DNA of 5,160 nucleotides from Conexibacter sp. (lineage in GTDB: Bacteria > Actinomycetota > Thermoleophilia > Solirubrobacterales > Solirubrobacteraceae). A program made the position numbers and the translations under genes. Positions 1 through 5,160 of this stretch are shown piece by piece. The notes under the pieces are model-generated. The model was given only the letters and a program-made list of their open reading frames with translations, made no database searches and was not told the origin of the DNA. The stretch lies in the NCBI GenBank assembly GCA_025964055.1, contig JAOPZP010000132.1:1-5160 (forward strand), read 5' to 3'. The first letter of the stretch is position 1. Each line of letters begins with the position of its first letter.

Positions 1-245
1 ATCCCGCGCTCGCGCCGCAGCCGGTCGATCGCCCGGCGGCGCGCGGTCGTGGTGATCCATGCGCCGGGGCGGTCCGGGACGCCGTCGCGGGGCCAGGTCG
101 CGACCGCGGCGGCGAAGGCGTCCTGCAGCGCGTCCTCGGCCAGGCCGAAGTCGCCGACCTGGCGGATCAGCGTCGCGAGGATCGCCGGGCCCTCCTCCCG
201 GAAGGCCCGGGCGATGGCGATGTCCTCGCCTAGGGGCTCGGACAT
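1..245 (-). CDS. ECF RNA polymerase sigma factor, ECF42-like (N-terminal part, runs off the left edge)
   Basis: Partial gene: 81 codons are visible, beginning MSEPLGEDIAIARAFREEG, and the rest lies beyond position 1. Residues about 14-80 match sigma-70 region 2 of the ECF type: the FREEGPAILATLIRQVGDF helix, then LAEDALQDAF (core polymerase contact region), then WPRDGVPDRPGAWITTTARRR and AIDRLRRERG (-10 recognition side). The GVPDRPGAWITTTARRRAID stretch is typical of ECF42-type sigma factors, which normally continue to about 400 residues with a long C-terminal extension and are encoded beside DGPF proteins, as here. The product would direct RNA polymerase to specific promoters in the cytoplasm. 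The ATG at 245 is chosen because region 2 starts soon after it, as in relatives. It has no strong ribosome site, and a GTG at 275 is in the same frame. An ATG at 316, overlapping the stop of the preceding DGPF gene, is in another frame and stops at 230 (see the repeat entry). Confidence 0.9.
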   Translation of the reverse strand, partial: MSEPLGEDIAIARAFREEGPAILATLIRQVGDFGLAEDALQDAFAAAVATWPRDGVPDRPGAWITTTARRRAIDRLRRERG

Positions 246-272
246 CGCTGCGGGTGCTCGCCCAGGGGCTCG
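225..272. repeat. Imperfect 16-base direct repeat, period 32, across the sigma start
   Basis: Positions 225-240 (ctcgcctaggggctcg) and 257-272 (ctcgcccaggggctcg) differ at one base. Read on the minus strand, each copy encodes the peptide EPLGE, but the copies sit in different reading frames because 32 is not a multiple of three. The copy at 225-240 is in the sigma frame. The copy at 257-272 is in the frame of a 28-codon reading frame (316 to 230) whose ATG overlaps the stop of the upstream DGPF gene as ATGA. Removing one 32-base unit would join that ATG in frame to the sigma gene. The bases between the copies match the bases before the first copy only loosely, so this would be an old or decayed duplication. 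Confidence 0.6.
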
Positions 273-312
273 CACGCCGCGTCCTCGGTCGCGGTGATGG
301 TGCCGGCGTCGC

Positions 313-660
313 TCATGCGCTCTCGAACTCCATGACGGGACGGACCTCGATCGTGCCGTACGGCGCGCTGGGGACCTTGGCGGCCCACGCCACCGCGGCC
401 TCGCGGTCGGGCAGGTCGAGGACGTAGTAGCCGCCGAGCAGCTCCTTGGTCTCGGCGAACGGGCCGTCGGTGATCAGCGTCTCGCCGTCGCGGACCCGGA
501 CGGTCGTCGCGGCGTCCAGGCCCTCGAGGGCGTTGTCGCCGACGTGGGCGCCGGCCTCGGTCAGCGCGCGACCGTAGGCCATCCACTCCTCCATCGACGC
601 CCGCGCGTCGGGGTCGTCGCGGATTTCCGCCGGGACGTAGAGCAGCAACATGAACTTCAT
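313..660 (-). CDS. YCII/DGPF-domain protein A (115 aa)
   Basis: A small cytoplasmic protein of the YCII-related family (DGPF type), with the dimeric alpha/beta barrel fold. The start MKFMLLLYVPAE, the central motif TDGPFAETKELLGGYY (DGPF at residues 65-68), and the ending YGTIEVRPVMEFE are the family hallmarks, and 115 residues is the usual length. The biochemical role of DGPF proteins is not established; they are recognised mainly as partners and targets of ECF42 sigma factors. The ATG at 660 is supported by GGAG at 670-673, nine bases upstream, and lies 14 bases after the stop of the sister gene, so the two are almost certainly co-transcribed. The stop at 313 lies 67 bases before the chosen sigma start. 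It is a clear paralogue of protein B upstream, with one block nearly identical at the DNA level. Confidence 0.94.
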   Translation of the reverse strand: MKFMLLLYVPAEIRDDPDARASMEEWMAYGRALTEAGAHVGDNALEGLDAATTVRVRDGETLITDGPFAETKELLGGYYVLDLPDREAAVAWAAKVPSAPYGTIEVRPVMEFESA

Positions 661-835
661 CGTGGCGGTCTCCGTCAGCCCTGGTCGAAGACCATGATCG
701 GCCGGACCTCCACGCTGCCGTACCCGACGCTCGGGATCTTCGCCGCCCACGCCAGCGCGGTGTCGAGGTCCGGCACGTCGATCAGGTAGTAGCCGCCCAG
801 CAGCTCCTTGGTCTCGGCGAACGGGCCGTCGGTGA
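424..835. repeat. 50-base near-identical block shared by the two DGPF genes (424-473 and 786-835)
   Basis: Positions 424-473 and 786-835 agree at 49 of 50 bases; the single difference is g at 436 against c at 798. The block encodes the DGPF motif and the following ETKELLGGYY segment. Outside it the two genes diverge quickly at both protein and DNA level. The agreement includes synonymous positions, so it may reflect recent duplication or gene conversion as well as selection on the motif, although strong codon bias in GC-rich DNA also lowers synonymous variation. Confidence 0.85.
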
Positions 836-1025
836 CGAGCGTCTCGTCGTTGCGGACGCGCACCGCGGTGGCGGTGTCGGTGCCCTGGAGCGCGTCGCCG
901 GCGACGAGGACGCCGGACTCCTGCAGGTCCTGCGTGTACTGCATCCAGCGCGGGTGCTCGGCCTGGAGCTCGTCGCGGCCGGGACCGCCCTCGGCGGGGG
1001 TGTAGATGAGCAACATGTACTGCAT
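675..1025 (-). CDS. YCII/DGPF-domain protein B (116 aa)
   Basis: Second member of the tandem DGPF pair and first gene of the operon. It opens MQYMLLIYTPAEGG, carries TDGPFAETKELLGGYY (DGPF at residues 66-69) and closes with YGSVEVRPIMVFDQG, the same plan as protein A at essentially full family length. The C-terminal two thirds align to A without gaps; the region around residues 13-28 is the most different. The ATG at 1025 is fixed by a strong GGAGG six bases upstream. Longer in-frame starts, such as the one at 1109, would add an arginine-rich tail unlike the family and would cover the promoter. Family members lack a proven reaction; a small-molecule binding or sensing role in a sigma-controlled response is only an inference. 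An ECF-type promoter lies about 60 bases upstream. Confidence 0.95.
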   Translation of the reverse strand: MQYMLLIYTPAEGGPGRDELQAEHPRWMQYTQDLQESGVLVAGDALQGTDTATAVRVRNDETLVTDGPFAETKELLGGYYLIDVPDLDTALAWAAKIPSVGYGSVEVRPIMVFDQG

Positions 1026-1031
1026 GGTGGG

Positions 1032-1036
1032 CCTCC
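1032..1036 (-). promoter_or_regulatory. Ribosome binding site of DGPF gene B
   Basis: GGAGG on the minus strand, six bases before the ATG at 1025. It is the strongest Shine-Dalgarno match in the window and decides the start of this gene against the longer alternatives at 1109 and 1125. Confidence 0.8.
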
Positions 1037-1081
1037 GGTGGGTCGTCGTTCGCGGCCGGTGATCCGGCCGCTCGATGGAAC

Positions 1082-1108
1082 GACGGCCGGGCTCGCACCG
1101 ATTCGACA
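1082..1108 (-). promoter_or_regulatory. Candidate ECF42-type promoter of the DGPF/sigma operon
   Basis: On the minus strand TGTCGA occupies 1108-1103 and CGTC occupies 1085-1082, separated by 17 bases. ECF42 sigma factors are reported to recognise a TGTCGA -35 element with a short CGA/TC-type -10 element, and the gene for such a sigma is the third gene of this operon. Transcription would begin near 1075, leaving a leader of about 50 bases that contains the GGAGG site. The position in the only sizeable gap before the operon, the exact -35 match and the usual ECF spacing support the call. The motif is short, so chance remains possible. Confidence 0.65.
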
Positions 1109-1117
1109 CCTTCGGGG

Positions 1118-1170
1118 CGCGCCACGCAAGGCTTGGCGCGTTGGCGCTCGTTCAGCCGGCTGCTGCTGAA
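1118..1170 (-). terminator. Two hairpins after the epsilon-like gene, possible terminator without U-run
   Basis: Just downstream of the minus-strand stop at 1178 are two inverted repeats. The first has arms at 1165-1170 and 1151-1156 (six pairs, eight-base loop). The second has arms at 1134-1140 and 1118-1124 (seven pairs, cgcgcca/tggcgcg, nine-base loop). Neither is followed by a T-run, which is common among terminators in GC-rich actinobacteria. They would separate the carboxylase-like gene from the ECF-type promoter whose -35 begins at 1108. The sites could equally be part of regulation of that promoter. Confidence 0.4.
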
Positions 1171-1177
1171 AGGCCTT

Positions 1178-1402
1178 CTAGCCCCAGGGGACGGGGTCGC
1201 CCCAGGGCGACGGACCGTCGGGCTCGCGGCCCGTGCCCTCCAGCAGCGCGGCGCGCTGCCAGGGGTTGGCCGGCGGGGCGGCCTCGACCACGACGGGGGC
1301 GAAGTCGCGCATGAACCGCTCGAGCGCGGCGACCACGGCGGCGGCCTCCTCGGGAGAGGCCGACGGCGCGACGATCTCCAGCTGCGGGCGGCGGTTGGGC
1401 AC
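1178..1402 (-). CDS. Acyl-CoA carboxylase epsilon-subunit-like small protein (74 aa)
   Basis: A 74-residue protein with a GTG start, beginning MPNRRPQLEIVAPSASPEEA. The order of elements fits the small epsilon subunit of actinobacterial acyl-CoA carboxylases: a short beta strand (LEIVAPSA, residues 8-15), a helix (SPEEAAAVVAALERFMRDF, about 16-34), a proline/alanine linker, then NPWQRAALLEG (46-56) and a Trp/Pro-rich tail ending PWGDPVPWG. In known cases this subunit binds the carboxyltransferase beta subunit and stabilises the biotin-dependent carboxylase making malonyl-CoA or methylmalonyl-CoA. No carboxylase subunit is encoded nearby, which is unusual because epsilon genes commonly follow the beta-subunit gene. 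It lies 52 bases after the response regulator gene on the same strand. The ribosome site is weak (AGG eight bases before GTG). The family assignment rests on recalled motifs of a short protein and is probable only. Confidence 0.72.
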   Translation of the reverse strand: MPNRRPQLEIVAPSASPEEAAAVVAALERFMRDFAPVVVEAAPPANPWQRAALLEGTGREPDGPSPWGDPVPWG

Positions 1403-1417
1403 GCCGGAAGCCTATCG

Positions 1418-1440
1418 GGCGCGCATTCCGCCTTCGCGCC
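1418..1440 (-). terminator. Hairpin after the response regulator gene, weak terminator candidate
   Basis: Perfect six-base arms GGCGCG (1418-1423) and CGCGCC (1435-1440) enclose an 11-base loop, 14 bases beyond the response regulator stop on the minus strand. There is no T-run. It may reduce read-through into the epsilon-like gene, or be a chance GC-rich palindrome. Confidence 0.3.
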
Positions 1441-1454
1441 TCACCCGCGTCGCG

Positions 1455-2108
1455 CTAGTGCTCGGCGCCGGCTTGGACGAGCAGGGCGATCTGGACGCGG
1501 TTGTCGACCTCGAGCTTGTCCAGGAGGCGGGAGACGTGACCCTTGACCGTCGCGACGGAGAGGTGCAGCGTCGCGGCGATCTCGGCGTTGCCGTGCCCTT
1601 GGCCGACGGCGAGGGCGACGTCGCGCTCGCGCGGGCTGAGCGTGGCCAGTCGTTCGCGGGCCTGGTCGGCGCGAGCGCCGGCGTCCGTGTCGCCGGCGAC
1701 CATCGAGATGAGTCGGCGGGTCACGGTGGGGGAGAGCATGCTGTCGCCGGCGTGGACGAGCTCGATCGCGCGGACGATGTCCGCCGGCGGGGTGTGCTTG
1801 AGCAGGAAGCCGGCCGCGCCGGCCTGCAGCGCGCGCAGGACGAGCTCGTCGGCATCGAAGGTGGTGAGCACGACGATGGCGGGCGGGGACGGCTGTGCGG
1901 CGAGCAGCCGCGTGGCCGCGATCCCGTCGAGCTGGGGCATGCGGATGTCCATGAGCACGACGTCGGGTCGGTGGAGGTCCACCGCGCCGAGCACCTCTCG
2001 GCCGTCGGCGGCCTCGCCCACCACCTCGACGCTGTCGGCGCCGACGAGCATCATCCGCAGGCCGGAGCGCACCAGCGCGTCGTCGTCGACGAGCAGGACG
2101 CGGATCAT
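1455..2108 (-). CDS. Response regulator, NarL/FixJ (LuxR-type HTH) family
   Basis: A 217-residue cytoplasmic transcription regulator at the normal family length. The receiver domain (about 1-120) has the acidic pair D8-D9, the phosphorylated aspartate D54 in VVLMDIRMPQLDG, the threonine of VVLTTFDADE (T82) and K104 in GFLLKHTPPADIV. A linker of about 25 residues follows, then a LuxR-type helix-turn-helix (about 155-210): LSPRERDVALAVGQGHGNAEIA, then the recognition helix region SVATVKGHVSRLLDKL. All key residues are present, so it should be phosphorylatable and bind DNA as a dimer. Its ATG overlaps the kinase stop in ATGA (2105-2108), giving translational coupling. The likely target is the divergent ABC exporter, an inference from layout. 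Confidence 0.97.
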   Translation of the reverse strand: MIRVLLVDDDALVRSGLRMMLVGADSVEVVGEAADGREVLGAVDLHRPDVVLMDIRMPQLDGIAATRLLAAQPSPPAIVVLTTFDADELVLRALQAGAAGFLLKHTPPADIVRAIELVHAGDSMLSPTVTRRLISMVAGDTDAGARADQARERLATLSPRERDVALAVGQGHGNAEIAATLHLSVATVKGHVSRLLDKLEVDNRVQIALLVQAGAEH

Positions 2109-3301
2109 CGCGGCAGACGGGCGCGTAGGACGAAGGCGCCGGCGGGGTCGACGCCGGACTCGAGCTCGCCACCGGCGAGCGTGACGCGCTCGGCGAGCCC
2201 GATCAGGCCGGTCCCCGCCCCGGGCAGTGGCCCGGCCGGGGCGACGGCCAACGGCGCGAGGCTGCGGATCTCGACCTGCAGATCGCCGTCGGGCGCCGCG
2301 ACGGTGAGCGTCACGGCCGCTCCGGGCGCGTGCTTGCGCGCATTGGTGAGCCCTTCCTGTGCGATCCGGTAGGCGGTGCGGCCGACGGCGGCGGTCGGCA
2401 CCGCATCGCCCAGCTCGATCTGTGCGGTGATGCGCATCCCGGCCGCCCGCGACTCCTCGACGAGCGCGGCGAGGTCGGTGATGGTGGGCTGGGGCGGTTG
2501 CGTCAGGGTGTCGGTCCCGTCTTCGCGCAGGACGCCGATCACGCCGCTGAGCTCGTCCAGCGCGGCGCGCGCGCTGGCGCCGATCACGCCGGCCGCTGCG
2601 GCGACCTCCTCGGCCGAGGCGTCGGGGCGGAACTCGAGCGCGCCGGCGTGGACGGAGAGCAGCGAGAGGCGGTGGGCGAGCACGTCGTGCATCTCGCGTG
2701 CGATCCGTCGCCGCTCGGCCGCGCGGGCCTCGTCTCCGGCGCGGGCGGCCTGGTCGCGCAGCGACCGCACGAGCTCACGGCGCGCGCGCACGAACAGCCC
2801 CCAGCCGAGCGCGACGGCGACCATCAGGAGGCTGGCGCCGGCGTCGAGCCCGTAGCTGCCGCTCGGCGGGTAGAGCAGCGGGTTCACGACGGCCCAGGCG
2901 ACGCCGAGGCCCGTGATGATGGCCAGGTCGCGCCCGCGCGCGCGGATCGCCGCGTTGAAGAGCGAGACGACGTTCGCGCCGGAGGCCGTGAGGATCACGA
3001 GCGAGACCACCCCGATGCCGATGCCGACCGCGGCCGGATGGGTCCGCCGCCAGTGCAGCGCGACGATCGCCGCGATCCCGACCACGATGGCCACGGGGCG
3101 CAGCCAGGGCGGATGCTCCTGCCAGGTGTCCACAAGGGTCGCGGTGGCGATCGCGAACGACACCAAGTACATCGCCGCGTCGACGATGCGATCACGGCGG
3201 CGGCGCCCTTCGTCAGGGGCGTCGATCACGACGTGCGGCAACACGGAGCGCATCCAGCCAGACAGCGCATGGGTGAAGCCTGCTGTCGCCTGGTGTGCCA
3301 T
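2105..3301 (-). CDS. Sensor histidine kinase, HisKA_3 (NarX/DesK-type), membrane bound
   Basis: A 398-residue kinase from the ATG at 3301. Hydrophobic segments at about 43-58, 69-84, 91-106, 125-142 and 154-172, joined by short loops, form a membrane sensor with no large outside domain, as in kinases that sense the membrane or a transporter. A coiled stretch rich in Arg/Ala (about 174-200) leads to the HisKA_3 phosphorylation site REMHDVLAHRLSLL, with phosphorylated H205. The ATPase domain has the N box YRIAQEGLTNARKHA (N320, K323, H324) and the lid/G2 motif GTGLIGLAERV (363-373). The first G box is degenerate: instead of V-x-D-x-G-x-G there is VEIRSLAPLA followed by an insert, a variant seen in other actinobacterial members. 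The start is uncertain. ATG at 3253 would remove 16 residues, and longer starts to 3457 add a non-family tail. It phosphorylates the regulator encoded next. Confidence 0.94.
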   Translation of the reverse strand: MAHQATAGFTHALSGWMRSVLPHVVIDAPDEGRRRRDRIVDAAMYLVSFAIATATLVDTWQEHPPWLRPVAIVVGIAAIVALHWRRTHPAAVGIGIGVVSLVILTASGANVVSLFNAAIRARGRDLAIITGLGVAWAVVNPLLYPPSGSYGLDAGASLLMVAVALGWGLFVRARRELVRSLRDQAARAGDEARAAERRRIAREMHDVLAHRLSLLSVHAGALEFRPDASAEEVAAAAGVIGASARAALDELSGVIGVLREDGTDTLTQPPQPTITDLAALVEESRAAGMRITAQIELGDAVPTAAVGRTAYRIAQEGLTNARKHAPGAAVTLTVAAPDGDLQVEIRSLAPLAVAPAGPLPGAGTGLIGLAERVTLAGGELESGVDPAGAFVLRARLPR

Positions 3302-3438
3302 CGCTCGAGGACGAAGACTAGGCGAGCACCACGGCCGCCACCCCCTACCAAAGTCGCTGACCGCCCCCGTCACATGGGCCCTGCGCGCACAGCCCGGCGA
3401 CCGTGGTCGGCCACGGGGCCTTCGGTGAGTCTGCGGAC
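3302..3438. promoter_or_regulatory. Divergent promoter region between kinase and ABC ATPase genes
   Basis: This 137-base gap must carry the start signals for both divergent transcription units. I see no convincing -35/-10 pair for a housekeeping sigma on either strand. The recognisable parts are the dyad at 3401-3416 and a GGTGAG ribosome site at 3424-3429. It is the likely binding place of the response regulator, by inference from the divergent layout. Confidence 0.5.
3401..3416. promoter_or_regulatory. Dyad CCGTGG-TCGG-CCACGG upstream of the ABC ATPase gene
   Basis: Perfect six-base inverted arms (3401-3406 and 3411-3416) separated by four bases, ending 22 bases before the ATG at 3439. It could be an operator for a dimeric regulator such as the adjacent LuxR-type protein, or a small hairpin in the leader RNA close to the ribosome site. 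GC-rich sequence makes short dyads fairly common. Confidence 0.4.
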
Positions 3439-4373
<935 letters not shown>

Positions 4374-4377
<4 letters not shown>

Positions 4378-5159
4378 GCACCACCACCCTCACCGCACCG
4401 ATCCCCGTCGACATCGCCGGCGTCCACGCGCGCCCCGGCGTCGGCCGACTCGTCGCCGTCGAGCTGCGCAAGATCCTCGACACCCGTGCCGGCTTCTGGA
4501 TGCAGCTCGCCACCGTCGCGATCACCGCGCTCGTCGTCATCGTTCGCCTGGTCGCCGGTGACGCCACCGACCATACCTTCGCCTCCGTCCTCGACGTCGG
4601 GCTGAAGCCGGCCGCCGTCCTGCTGCCGATCGCCGGGATCCTGCTCGTCACCTCCGAGTGGTCGCAGCGCACCGGGATGATCACCTTCGCGCTGGTGCCG
4701 ATGCGCTCGCGCGTCCTCGGCGCCAAGCTCGTCGCGAGCCTCGTCCTCGCCGTCGCGATGCTCGCCATCAGCGTCGCCATCGTCGCCGCGGGCGTGCTCG
4801 TCGCCTCGCCGGGCGTCGACGGCGCCTGGTCGGACGCGGGGACCCTCGTCGCCCAGTCGGCGGTCTACCTCACCGGCGGCATGATCACCGGCGTCGCGTT
4901 CGGCATGGTCCTGCTCGCCTCGGCGCCCGCCATCGTCGCGCTCTTCGCACTCCCGATCGCATGGACGGCGGTGGCCTCGCTGTCCTTCTTCGCCGACGCC
5001 GCCCCGTGGCTGGACACCCGCCTCGCCCTCGGCCCGATGCCCAAGGAGGTCTTGAGCACCACGCAGTGGGCGCACGCCGGCAGCGCGCTCGCGCTCTGGA
5101 TGCTGCTGCCGCTGTTGATCGGCATCTGGCAGATCACGCGGCGAGAGGCGGCCGCGTGA
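4374..5159 (+). CDS. ABC-2 type transporter permease (261 aa)
   Basis: An integral membrane protein, probably the channel partner of the ATPase with which it overlaps by four bases. After a cytoplasmic N-terminus with the coupling-type segment GRLVAVELRKILDTRAGFW (about 24-42), hydrophobic segments lie at about 43-62, 79-94, 117-143, 158-180, 184-206 and 236-253, giving the six spans expected of ABC-2 permeases. The loop SEWSQRTGMITFALVPMRSRVL (94-115) is a motif often seen in actinobacterial members of this family. Length and layout are complete; the TGA at 5157-5159 is one base from the window end, so any further operon gene is out of sight. It likely exports a lipophilic compound, peptide or drug, or takes part in membrane stress defence; this is inferred from family and two-component neighbours only. 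Confidence 0.93.
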
Positions 5160-5160
5160 C

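Noticed and set aside
230..316. 28-codon reading frame as a separate gene
   Set aside because: No family resemblance and its EPLGE segment duplicates the sigma N-terminus. It is better described as a possible leader or frame-shift remnant, recorded with the repeat.
761..779. Plus-strand TGTCGA at 761-766 with CGTC at 776-779
   Set aside because: Only nine bases apart, inside a coding region on the opposite strand, with no gene downstream in that direction. Another TGTCGA at 1502-1507 inside the regulator gene also lacks promoter context.
1026..1125. N-terminal extensions of DGPF gene B to starts at 1109 or 1125
   Set aside because: The 1109 start adds an arginine-rich tail absent from the family and covers the promoter; the 1125 start belongs to other frames. 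GGAGG six bases before 1025 decides the start.
3403..3438. GTG start at 3403 for the ABC ATPase
   Set aside because: It adds 12 residues unlike the family and lies inside the dyad; ATG 3439 has a ribosome site at proper spacing and gives the normal N-terminus.

Overview
The window is GC-rich DNA (roughly 70% by eye) with near-uniform G/C at third codon positions and genes packed with 4-base overlaps. This, a stand-alone carboxylase epsilon-type subunit, and the style of the ECF sigma, DesK-type kinase and ABC-2 proteins point to an actinobacterium. A deep lineage such as Solirubrobacterales/Thermoleophilia is possible, but that placement is an impression and not a demonstration. All seven gene calls have recognisable families, plus one partial gene cut by the left edge counted among them. 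No mobile element, CRISPR array, tRNA or rRNA was seen.

Layout. Positions 1-1025 (minus strand) hold two tandem YCII/DGPF-family genes followed by the start of an ECF sigma factor gene that runs off the left edge. This is the ECF42-type arrangement. Upstream of the first DGPF gene, on the minus strand, is an exact TGTCGA with CGTC 17 bases downstream (1082-1108). That resembles the promoter signature described for ECF42 sigma factors, so the operon is probably switched on by its own sigma factor. Positions 1178-1402 (minus) hold a 74-residue protein resembling the acyl-CoA carboxylase epsilon subunit, here without any carboxylase gene beside it. Positions 1455-3301 (minus) hold a sensor histidine kinase and a NarL/LuxR-type response regulator overlapping by ATGA. 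Across a 137-base divergent intergenic region, positions 3439-5159 (plus) hold an ABC ATPase and its six-segment membrane partner, also overlapping by ATGA.

How they work together. The kinase/regulator pair and the ABC-2 exporter are divergently arranged, the usual layout when a two-component system controls a neighbouring efflux pump. A 6+4+6 base dyad (3401-3416) lies just before the ATPase gene. The DGPF/sigma block is an independent regulatory unit. The most unusual details are the imperfect 16-base direct repeat at the sigma start (225-240 and 257-272), which looks like a frame-shifting duplication, and the orphan epsilon subunit. I do not see a clearly new multi-gene system; what stands out are details within known kinds of module.
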